A stretch of 64,000 bases of DNA from Earliella scabrosa (lineage: Eukaryota > Basidiomycota > Agaricomycetes > Polyporales > Polyporaceae). Of the stretch, positions 9,721 through 19,765 are shown piece by piece. The stretch lies in assembly GCA_022605405.1 (NCBI GenBank), contig JABYQQ010000008.1, positions 124,001 through 188,000 on the forward strand, read 5' to 3'. The notes beneath the pieces are model-generated. The model did no database searches. It saw only the letters and a program-made list of their open reading frames with translations, and had not been told where the DNA came from. The position numbers and the translations under genes are program-made. How positions within the stretch are numbered: position 1 is the first letter of the stretch; each line of letters opens with the position of its first letter.

Positions 9721-12662
9721 TCATGTCGCATCCGAAGCTATGAGTTCATAAGGTGGTGGGGGAGTGTCCGAGCGGATGTCATCGTCTAAGTCGTCAGGCA
9801 AACGGATTGTAGCAGGGTCGGGTCGTATGTCATCACGAGAAGCAGTTGACGACCGTTGGGGAGGCATCTCTTCCCGCGCGGGCTGGCCACTGTCGCGCCT
9901 GGACGGAGGTTCTGCCCGTGGCGCTGGGGTAGGATTTGAGGGTAGTACGGAGGTCGCTGTCGGCAGCTCCTTCCCTGCCAACTTCAGTCGAATGAGATGC
10001 ATCGCTACCGCGAAGTCGTCCCGTGTGATTCGGCCGTCGTGTTCAGAGTCGGCGAGGTCCCTGATGGGCCAGAAGTCAGTCTCAAGGAGGGAGGGGCACA
10101 TGGTCGGCGGGCTCTGTGCACGCACCATATAGTTGCCATGACGTCATTGGGCAGTTTTGCTCTCGCAAAGAACGGCACTGCGACGTTCGAAAGAAGGTAT
10201 CCTTGTCGTGACGTGTCCAGTTGGTCGAAGTACCTGTCGTACCGGGCTCTGTCCTCTGGATCGATATTCCACTGTGTCGGATTTGTCGCCTGGGAAGGAA
10301 CATAATTCATCGGCGTGGGCAGAGGCGACATAGGGAAGGGTGCGGGGGTGTTAGATGATGCTGGCGGTGGAGAAGATACAGGTGCAAGTGCAGGAAGGTG
10401 CGGGGTACTCCGGGAGGAGCGCAACGTTGAAGGACCAGGCGATGCGCTAGTTGGCCTCGCTCGATCTTCGCTGCGCGAGGGGGAATGGCTTGCGGGTGGT
10501 GACAATGATGTGCCACGGTAAGGATCCAAGTGTCGTGAAGTATCTGCGGCGACGCCTGTGTATGCGTCATTTGCACCGGAAGAAAGGAGACCAGGCGGCA
10601 AGGCAGTTGGTAGATGGTGGCCATCCTTCTTCAGCTTCACTAAATGCATGGCTATGGTGAATTCCTCGTGCGTCAAGTACCCCTTGCGACCGACGTCCGC
10701 CAGGTCCCTGACAGCTCCCTGTCAGGCGTAGCTCACCAACTAACGTCATTCTGTTACGCACCAAATACGTCCGGCTGCGTTTGGGGATAATCCAGATTGG
10801 TGTATATATGTGCGAACAGCTTCGCCTTTTACGCGGCCTTTGCCACGAGGATCCAGTGTAGAGAAAATGTGATTGGCCTGTACTTTTGTCGCCGGCGAGA
10901 CGTCCCACCGCGGACTAGGCGGTCGGGAAGCAGCCCTGTCAGATGTACGTGATGGATGTCGGGGAGGAGGACCGGCGAAAGGGGACTGAGAAGAAGCTAC
11001 TCGTGAAGGGTGCATCGGGGGTGCGGAAGGAAGATGTAGAGAAGAATCGGACGAGTTCGGAGTGGGTGTGTGCTGTGCAGCTTCTTCATATAGCTTGTGC
11101 GGAAGAGACTTCGGGACTGACGTGAGCTTTCCGGTCATCAGAGCTTGAATCAGGTACATGGCGATAGTGAAGTCTGCAACATCGAGGAAACCCCGACGGC
11201 GGAAATCCGCTAAGGTCCTGATGGACAATTGAGTGAGCATGGTCTGAAGGTGAATCCTGGTCTTCCTGAATGGCGTACCATATTTCGGAGAGCGTGTTCC
11301 AAGGCAGCTTCGACTTCATGAAGACATCCTTGGCTTGTGACCCTGCTGACCCATGAATATCATATCCTAGTAAGCAGAAACGCAACGCACCGCTGAGAAT
11401 ACCGTTCTTCGCGCCGTTGCCTTTGAATATCTTCCTGAACTTGGCCTTGTCGTGAGCGGTCAACGGTGGAAGCTCGTCGAACGCTAGGCCAGTGGACGGC
11501 CCAGCAATAGGCCCAATGGGAAGTGGCGAGATATTCTCCAGAACAGCCAGTGGTCCAGCTGGTCCATATGAGACGGGGCGCAGGCGAAGCACAGTGGCGA
11601 TGGGACACTCACCAGTCTTGACCAATGCCTCAGTGACTGTTGCCCCACTTTGTGCATGTCCTATTAATCGAAGCGCAACACCGACACCCTGCCTATCCAG
11701 GAGCCCGTCCTTGCTATCAACACTTGCGATCTCCCAAATCCTAGCGAGTGCACCCGGTGGAAGATTGGATGCACTGAATATTCGTGTGGCGGTTTGCGGG
11801 TTGATTTTGCCTGTGTGTTCGGGATCTCCGGTGGTGAGCACCCACTCGATGAGAGGTATCTCTTCAGGTGCTGGACGGTATTCGGAGACGGCGGTCAACG
11901 CTTGGATCTGTGCGACGATGTGTTTGGGATATTGCGTTTGCGGTAGAGGATGATGAACATACAAGCCGTTCAGTCTTCATACGTTCCTCCGCCTCCTGCT
12001 CGATGGCGATACGTTGCAAGTCTTCGTACATTTTGAGACATTCTGTAAGCTGCTCATATGCACTCAGCAATGATGCCAACAGCTGTTCCTGCGTAGTCTC
12101 TGGAGCTGTTCCTGCTGCTTGTCGCGACTTCTCCGCTTCCATAGTCGCCCATGTAATCTGGGACCCGATGAGCTCATGAGAGGCTCGCGCTCGTCCGAGC
12201 AATTCCTACGTCCGTTGGTCGGCCCCGAGAACGAAAGAGCAGGTATATAGACGACCACGCTACCTTGGTTATATCGTTCTTGAGCTCTTGGGGCTTGGCG
12301 TAAACAAGTACTTCATTCAGCAACTCCGCGTTCCCTCGCCCGACCTTGCACACATTGAATAGCCGCTGGATGTCGTCCTCCGGAGATATTATGGCGCCCT
12401 GGGACAGGGACCTCTGCGGTGCTGATGGACCTGAGTGCGGTTGGGGGAAGGGAGGAGACTGAGCATGGGGTAGAGGGCCGTCTGGAGGTAGCAGGATCAT
12501 GTAGAGAAGGTGGTCGGATGAGGATAGTAATTTCTGATATCGCCGCAACTTACGGTTGTAACAATAGTTGTTGTAAGCCCACGTTCCCCGCCCCATTCCA
12601 GCTTGGCCCGGACTGCACAGGTTTCCTCCGAAGGGAGCGGTGTACCGGCGCCGGAGAGGCAT
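9721..12662 (-). CDS. GAT domain fused to four EH domains (Ede1-like paralogue)
   Basis: Proposed exons: 12662-12554, 12481-12264, 12205-11963, 11907-11613, 11558-11391, 11342-11279, 11217-10762, 10707-10126, 10060-9721, which sum to 2475 nt in one open frame (824 aa). A Pro-rich N-terminus leads to a GAT domain (about aa 75-185; DDIQRLFNVCKVGRGNAELL, then ELLGRARASHELIGSQI, then YEDLQRIAIEQEAEERM). EH1 follows at about aa 197-285 (RPAPEEIPLIEWVL), EH2 318-405, EH3 480-560 and EH4 665-755. The coiled coil and UBA of Ede1 are absent. The EH part looks like the N-terminal half of an Ede1 orthologue; the GAT part looks like the ubiquitin/adaptor domain of VHS-GAT proteins, but no VHS was found upstream. 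The first EH exon has no ATG before the domain, and a 55-nt GTATGT...CACAG intron joins it in phase to the GAT exon, which favours one protein. The start is uncertain: 12500 is an alternative. Confidence 0.68.
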
Positions 12663-12671
12663 GTTGGTCAA

Positions 12672-13215
12672 TCAGGAGTCGGAGTCTTTGCGCTGGTCGT
12701 CGACGTCGTCGTCGATGGCACGGGGAGGGCACTGCTTGCGGGCACTGGGAGTGTCAAGGCCACCTGCTGCGCAGCACTGTGTGCCCGAACGCCCAGGCCT
12801 GGCTGCAAACTACGCATTTCTCGCACACAAGATGCAGGCACATTTCGCCGTTCTCGCCGGCCGTGGCCAAGCTGGTGGCTGTCAGCGAGCTAATATCACA
12901 GATATCTCACGCCGATCTCAATGCAGTCTCAATGTCGGGAAGTGCGGGCGGACAATCGGCCATGTGAGCAACCGTACGACTTGCCGTCTCGTCGCTCGCG
13001 ACGGGAGTGCATAGGATGCGGTCGCAAAGAGACCGAGCCGCGCTCATGCGGCAGATGTGATTGCGATGCTTTGCGATGGTGGAAGGCGTAGACGAAGAAC
13101 AGAAATACGATGGCTCCTGCCTCGTGGTGGGGACAAGGGAGTTCTCACCGCCGAGCGCCTTTCTGGCGGGCGTACTTTTTCCATCAACGACCATCTTCGC
13201 TGCTGTCTGGGGCAT
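12672..13215 (-). other. Possible small minus-strand gene, structure unresolved
   Basis: An ATG at 13215 opens a basic stretch (AAKMVVDGKSTPARKALGG) followed by a canonical GTGAG donor. Further down, one frame has a Cys cluster (CLHLVCEKCVVCS) and another frame a Ser/Thr/Pro-rich end stopping at 12672. I could not join these with confidence and do not recognise a family. It may be a short zinc-binding protein, or simply the shared upstream region of the flanking divergent genes. Confidence 0.2.
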
Positions 13216-13332
13216 TGTCCACTCCCTCTACTTCTCCTATCCTCCCCATTATTTCCTCTAACGAGTCATCTTCACGAACGGCCTTGTATCAATCCCCACT
13301 AATTCCTCGTAGGCTCATCCGGCGTATCCATC

Positions 13333-15115
13333 ATGACCAGCTCCTCTACCCCGGACATCGCTGCCCAGGTCGCAACCCTATCCCTCGGCACCCAGCCCTC
13401 CCAGCAACGTCTTCATGACACTTACGACTTCGAAGGCAGCGCAGGCGGCAATGGCAGAAACCCATACCACTACTCTACATCCCCTCCTATCCCCGCACAG
13501 TCGCAGTACAACCCCCTCGGTATGAATCAGTCCCCTCTCAAGAACAAGGCCTCTCGTGCCGCCCTCCCATCTGTATGTTCTTCCTTCTATCAAACGATTT
13601 CGAAGCAGCCATGTGCTTAATGCTACGTCCAGCAATGGCTCGACAACCCGACCGGCCTTCCCGACAGTCGCTCCCTGTCGCCGCCCAACAACTCCGACCT
13701 GTCTTCGTCCGGGGGCTCTCCTCCCTTGAGCCACATGCATGCACCCCCAATGACCCCAGGGACACCCAGTGGAGATGACGAGATCATACCCACCGCCATC
13801 GTCATAAAGAACATCCCTTTCAACGTCAAACGTGAAACTCTCCTCGATATCATAGTGAGTACTCATACAAAGTCACATCTACGACTGATCAGGACGGGTC
13901 CTCTGACTTGTGTGCAGGCGTCGCTTTCGATCCCCACTCCGTATGCGTTCAACTACCATCTCGACCAATCGGGCCAGTTCCGCGGCCTTGCCTTCGCTAA
14001 TTTCCGCCAGGCTGCCGACGCAGATGCTGTGGTTGCCGCTCTCAACGGGTTCGACGTTCAGGGTCGCAAGCTTCGCGTTGAGTACAAAAAGGTCCTGCAA
14101 GCCGGAGAGAAGGAGCGGATCGAGAGGGAGAAAGCGATCCGTCGCATGCGCTCCATGCAACTCGAGAAGGAGCAGCAGGCGATGCAGCAACAACAGCAAG
14201 GTTACGACGAGTTCGGACCCGTCCTGTCGACTCCGTTCACGCCGCAGCGCTCTTTCTCAGCGTCCAACGTCTACCAAAGCTCTCAACAGTATTCACCGCC
14301 CCAGATGCCTCCTTTGCCCACCTCTCAGTCCTTCAACGTCTCTTCTCCTCCGATGCCTTCCGTGTCACCTGGTGCTGGGGGGATTAAGTCGCCTTCCAAC
14401 GAGCTTGACTTGAATGACCCGTCGACGCTGGAGATCTACTCGCGTATTCTCTTGTTCAAGGACGACCCCATGCGGGACGAACTCGCCTTTTCGCGAACGT
14501 TGTCGCCCAAGCAGCGACGCGTTGTTCACTTGGTCGCCCAGAAGTTGGGAGTCTACCACTACTCCGTGGGCGAAGGCGAAGAACGGTATGCTGTTGTGAC
14601 CCGCATTGATCCTAACCCGGTGAGTAACCCCGACTGGCTATCCGCGATGCTTGACTGAGTCATATGAACAGGCGGGCCGACAGACGCTGTCGCGCGCACC
14701 TCCGTCCTACTTGTCGCCGACATCGCCGATGGGTGCGCAGACACTTCGAGTCAAGAAGTCCATGCCGGACATGAAGAGCCTCCAAGCGCAGGCTCCTCGG
14801 CTCCAGACTCGCTCCTCTAACGGCAACATCCGTGAAGGGTACGCCACCATCGCTTCCCCTTCTCGTCGCTCTCCTGGCTTTGCGGCCTTGTTCGGTAACA
14901 GCGGAGCGTTTGGCAACGGCGGTATTCCTCCCGTCCCAACCCTCCCTGCCAGCGTTTCTGGCCTGAGCAGTGGTGGGATGGACAGTCCCACCGGAGTTGT
15001 TCGTCAGCCTCGTGGCCCCGGCGCTGGAGGATTCGAATCCAGGAGGGAGCGACGCGAGAGTCAGACCAACCGTGGTGGATTTGAGGCTCGCTCCCACGAG
15101 CCGCTCGAAATCTAA
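13333..15115 (+). CDS. RRM + R3H RNA-binding protein, Pin4/Cip1/Cip2-like
   Basis: Exons 13333-13572, 13633-13854, 13918-14619 and 14672-15115 give 535 aa. After a disordered S/P-rich N-terminus comes an RRM (TAIVIKNIPFNVKRETL, then GQFRGLAFANF and GFDVQGRKLRVEYKKV), with one intron inside the RRM. A charged helix (EKERIEREKAIRRMRSMQLE) and a Q-rich linker follow, then an R3H domain (SPKQRRVVHLVAQKLGVYH). This order matches the fungal Pin4/Mdt1 and S. pombe Cip1/Cip2 family, cytoplasmic mRNA-binding proteins linked to stress response and cell-cycle control. The tail is low-complexity with RS/RG-type pieces. Start: first ATG after a C/T-rich leader. Confidence 0.85.
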
Positions 15116-15912
15116 CCGCAGCTCCAGGGCACCACTTGCGTAAGAGTGCAGTGACCTGCGGGCCTGGGCAGACTGTGACGTACTCTCTACATGCTACATC
15201 CTGTTCGTGACAGACTCGACACCCTCGTTCATCCTTCCCATCTTTCCTGCTTTCGTGGTCTTCTGCTCCTCTTCCCAATCCTACGCTGCTTTCTTCGTGC
15301 CCTCGTTTGCTGCATCGTCGATCCCCACGTAGCCTACACGGCCAAGTATTCTGCACATGCGTTTCCCATTAATTGAAGCCAGCGGTCTCGGCGGTGCACG
15401 AGAGCGCGCTGGTGAACCCCCCTGCGTTGTTGTTTCATGACGAAAGCCATATTCTCCGTTACCCTTTTCTTGCATGCTAGGTTCTGCTCCTCATCACATC
15501 ACCACCATATATCATAGTCGTCCTACTCATGCGCATTCATGCTTCATTCCTCCCCGTTTTCCTGATTCCATCCTCCTCGTAGCCTTTGGTTGTATGATTG
15601 ATTTGAGGTCGCAAGTTAGAGTAAGTGCGACGATGTATATATTGGATGGACAAAGCATTCCTGACAGCTATATGCATGTCCTGTATCACACTTATTCATG
15701 CTGTGTGTTGGGCAATCAGAGTGCAATTTGAGGGAGGTTTGCTTCCGCAAGCTGATAGATTTCCGGGAAGCGCCCATATAGAACGCGTCCCTTGACGCGT
15801 TCGTGCCGTAGCTGACCGTGTCAAATCTCCTTGCTCACCTTCCTCTGGCGACAACGGACCAGGACATCCTGCACTTACCCACGAAGGCCTCACCCTTTTG
15901 TCCACCTACAGG
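15116..15912. other. Intergenic region with the 3' UTR of the RRM gene
   Basis: T/C-rich sequence with no supported exon. It probably holds a long 3' UTR of the RRM/R3H gene and the promoter of the nuclease gene. Confidence 0.5.
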
Positions 15913-17361
15913 ATGCCTAGCGCAACAATTGTGCACGCGGCTGTGTTTGCTGTCGGTGCTCTCGTCGGTGGTGGTGTGGCTACCGCAGTCACTGCCCGAA
16001 GGAGAGATATGCCCCCGCCAGTGAGACCCACCCCAGTCACAACGCAGGTGTCCACGCCTCCACCAATGCTTGACATGAAGGCGGGAGAGCGAGCGGTGAT
16101 GAAGGCACCCCCGGGCTCAATGGTACAGGCGGACACTACGGTACTCAAGTACGGGCACCCCGGTACGTTGCCGTTTCTCCCTCTGCGTCTGGCTCTTGAC
16201 CCTATCGCCACTACAGGTCCCGTATCTGATCTTCTGGTGAGACGTGCATACATCACTGCCTATGACCGTCAAAAACGGCATCCTGCCTGGGTATGTCTCG
16301 TCCCATGTGCTCTAAAGACATGCAAGTTCACGATTGTCCGTGTCAGACAGCGGAGCATCTCACGCTCGCATCTTTGGGCAAGTCACCTCTTCAGCCCCGC
16401 TCGGAGGGCGGCGGAGACAGGTCAAACTCGCAGTTCAAGGAAGACGCGTCTATTCCCGCCATGTTCCGTGCAAAGCTGCAGGATTACTTCCGTAGTGGGT
16501 ACGATCGTGGGCATATGTGAGACGTTTCTCTTGCTGCAGCTCAAATTGTTGTCGCTGATTTCCTTGACCCCACAGGGTTCCTGCTGCCGACGCCAAAACT
16601 TCGCAAGTAAGCCTAGCCAATTGAAACAGTGGGATAGCGACTTTGACACTTTGCCAGGAAGCGATGGACGAGACCTTTCTATTAACAAACATCGCCCCAC
16701 AAGTAGGCGATGGATTCAACAGACACTGTAGGTCTATACAGAGCCATGTGGTGATTGGTTCTCATGACATGTCTAGACTGGGCCTATCTGGAGGATTGGT
16801 GTCGACGCTTAACATCGTCATTTGCCGACGTCTATGTCTTCACAATCCCCTTATACCTGCCAAAGCTTGATGCAGACGGGAAATGGCGTGTGGTAGGTGT
16901 CTGGATTCTGTCAAACAGGCTTGACATATGCTGACGTTCACGGGTTGGGACACAGTCGCATGAAGTCATTGGTTCACCGCCCAACGTCGCAGTGCCGACG
17001 CACTTTGCGAAGGTCGTGCTCACATCCAAGCCGTCTTCGCCCTCAACACCAGACGTGCCGGAGATCTCGACTGGCGCATTCGTGCTTCCCAATGCTGTGA
17101 TACCGGACGAGGCCAAGCTGGAGAGCTTCGTCGTTCCCGGTAAGTACTGCGATTCTTGTTTGAGGCTCTTGCTCATGATGCGGCGGCGTTTGAACAGTCG
17201 ACGCAGTCGAGAGGGCTGCAGGCCTCACTCTCTTCTCCGATGCTGTTAAGGCCAACTCAAAACACATCTGCAAGTCCACGAAGTGTGAGGTGATTGTCCG
17301 CAGGTTCGACGATGCCCAAAAGCGGCCTGAGATGCGTCGCGCCATTTCCGCGCCCAAGTGA
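15913..17361 (+). CDS. NUC1: Mitochondrial endonuclease G (NUC1 family)
   Basis: DNA/RNA non-specific beta-beta-alpha-metal nuclease of the mitochondrial intermembrane space, involved in mitochondrial DNA turnover and apoptosis-like death. About eight exons splice in phase. The N-terminus has a single hydrophobic segment (VHAAVFAVGALVGGGVATAV) followed by arginines, as expected for a membrane-anchored mitochondrial protein. The catalytic DRGH motif (GYDRGHMVPAADAK) lies around 16497-16595 and is itself split by an intron inside the Met codon. Downstream are the conserved FLLTNIAPQ and GFNRHYWAYLE blocks; the latter spans the intron starting at 16730. The protein ends AISAPK. The ATG is directly preceded by CAG|G, so an extra 5' exon is possible. 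Confidence 0.9.
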
Positions 17362-17479
17362 ACCCTGTTGTGAGCTCTGCGTGGAGCACATATTATCAGG
17401 GAATGGGCCGCCATCTAATATATCATCTAGTAATCTACCTGTACCCCGGATGAAACTCATGATAGTCGACGTTGTTGAG

Positions 17480-19269
17480 CTACAGCTCGACCGCGGTGCC
17501 TATTGTGGTTGCTGCCTGCTTCTCCTTCTCCCGCGCCAGTCGACCCTTGCCTCTCGCACGTTCGACCTCCAACCACATCTTCTCTGCTTCGTCCCACAGC
17601 ACCAGTTCTTCGTCATATGTCTGTTCAAAGCGGCCGATTTCTTTGGTCAATTCGTCCTTGGCAGACTCGGGGCGTCCGAGCACTGCACGGATGCCATCGA
17701 GGAACGCGGAGAGGACAGCGAGATTGTGCATCGCCAGGAGCGAGTGCGACGACATCTCGTGTGTGTGGAGAAGATGATGGATGTACGAACGAACGAATGG
17801 CGCCTGCAGGGCGGAGGGCGGCAATGGGTACTGAGAGTCCTGCCACGCTTGGATGTCGACGGAGCTGTGCAGCACTCGGGACGGTGGCGAACGGGGTGAA
17901 CATGCGCCGCATGGGCAGACTGGGAGGGCTGCCGAGCCGGATTGCTCCGCAGACTTCCCGTCGGTGAAGGCGGATGCTAGCCTCGAGTGGTCGTTCCTGT
18001 ATAGAGAGTCGAAGAGGTTGTGTCCTAAGTCGAGCTTCCCTCCTCGCTTCCTAGGGAGGGGGCAGCTTGTGAGCGGCGTTGTTGGTTCAGCAGGCACTGG
18101 GAAGCGGAAGTCGAGTGCGATACCGATGTCTGCGGCGCGCTGTGCCCAGAAGCCGTCGACGAGGTCGATGCCCACGTCTCTTACGAGCCGTAAGATCTCA
18201 TGAGGAGATGCCGGCGAGTTGATGAAGCGCGGCTTGGTTATGGGGAGGGTGTTCAAGGAGGCCTGAAGCAACTCTGCCAGCCGGGCAGATGTTTCAGGAG
18301 AGGTCCGCTGGCGATCGCTGACATGAAGCAGTTCATTTACGGATGGAGCGAGCTCTTGCGGATGCGCGGACTCGGCTGCGAGAGCGATGTGCAGGGGCAG
18401 AAGATCAAACAGGTACCCTGCTACGCCGTCATCGAGGGTCCTATAGGGTGCAAGACTCGCGGCATCCTTCCTTTCGATTGGTTCTGTGAGGCGATCGGCG
18501 AACTCTGCGCGCGCATGCGCTGCTGCACCACCTGCGAGCTGCACGAGGATGTTCCGGGGTCGGGTCGCGGGAGGATCGGGGTCGGATGACGTCCTGAGGA
18601 TTTCGGTGAGCCATGCTATAGAACGTTCGATGCTCTTCGTCAAGCGTTTTTGGGAGTGCGGTGGTGGGGTGAAAGGCGTGTCGGAAAGGGCTACCACGAT
18701 GTCTGGCTTGCACTTCTGCACGTACGTCTTCCATGCAGAGGGGCTGACCTGTGGGAGCAGAGTCTCATGTCCAGGGATGCACTACGGGTGGCCCAACTGC
18801 ACGCACCTTTCGTACACCACGCGTACATTGCGCGGAGACAAAGTCGTTGCCGTTCGGTGGCATTTTCCTGCCGTCCGATGGATCGCGGAGGGTCAATGTT
18901 ATGACATGTTTCTCGGGGTCATATCCAAGAAAGTCATGTAACGGGTGAGACCCGCCAACTAGAGTCAAGATGGGAGGGTTTCTATCCAGACTTATAGGAA
19001 CAGTATGTCAACACGCGCGTTCAAGTGGATGAGTTAACGTGGAGACCTTACAATGACTCGAATGGTACTTGGATGTGTCGAATCGCCCCCGTGAGGTGGA
19101 CATGGTCGCGCGAGAGATGTGGAACAATCCCTCGCGATGTAGCGGTGAACAAGGCGGGGGTACTAGTCTGGATCAAGGGTATTCCATGCTTGCGATCTAT
19201 CCTGACGGTCCCCGTGCGCGGACCGAACTTGTGCGAGGACGACGGAACGAACAGGGTCTGATCATCCAT
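17480..19269 (-). CDS. QTRT2: Queuine tRNA-ribosyltransferase accessory subunit 2
   Basis: Non-catalytic partner of eukaryotic tRNA-guanine transglycosylase, which inserts queuine at the wobble position of GUN-anticodon tRNAs. Exons 19269-19052, 18990-18807 and 18748-17480 give 556 aa. Visible family features are GIPLIQTSTPALFTATSRG near the N-terminus, PDIVVALSDTPF, DGFWAQRAADIGIALDF, the zinc ligands CPCGAC (near 17905) and the His-rich helix YIHHLLHTHEM leading to LAMHNLAVLSAFLDGIR. The C-terminus is a charged helix. No queuine-binding catalytic Asp block of the QTRT1 type was seen, which fits subunit 2. The gene is convergent with the endonuclease gene, with about 120 bp between stops. 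Confidence 0.88.
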
Positions 19270-19765
19270 GAAGGATCGCGCGCGCGGGAGTATATACAGC
19301 GCAGAGGTGCGCGAGGTGAGCGCGCGACGAGATAGGTTGAGTATTGCGCAGATACTACGGCTGGGAGTCGGAGTGCAAGGTCGCGCGAGCAAGGCTTCGA
19401 GAAGGTCAAGGGCAAAGCTCTTGAGCGCCCATATACACGGGCGCGCGACGCGACGCGCGCGCGATCATGTCATACCCTCTCCCGGCTTGCCGTCTGCCAT
19501 CGTCTCCTCTTGCGCAGTTCCTTGACAGCCTCGACTCTCCTTTCTTCCACTCTCACCAGGCTACGACTTGACGACACGACACCTCACGCTAGGATATCGA
19601 CACGCTGCTCAGGAAGGCACAGCCCGTTGTCACACGTATTCCCGTCTGCCAGAGTCGACGGGCCATTACTAACCTGCTCCTCTCGTACCCGACACGACGC
19701 ATACGGGGAGCCAGCACTTGGAATCTACCTAGCTTGAACGACCGATAACTTGTCAACTAGACGCG
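19270..19765. other. Divergent intergenic region, QTRT2 and sacsin-like gene
   Basis: Separates the start codons of two diverging genes and should carry both promoters. It is rich in CGCG/GCGC runs on the left. No exon supported. Confidence 0.5.

Noticed and set aside
11864..12202. GAT protein ending in its own stop just after the domain
   Set aside because: That frame runs through a consensus GTATGT donor into Ser/Thr/Arg-rich noise, while splicing joins it in phase to the EH exon. It is kept only as the alternative to the fusion.
12480..13330. VHS domain upstream of the GAT domain
   Set aside because: All three minus-strand frames were read; none shows VHS helices or the LWRK-type end usually found before a GAT domain.
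19291..19296. TATATA as the QTRT2 promoter
   Set aside because: It lies only 22 bp before the only possible start codon, so transcription from it would begin at or after the ATG.
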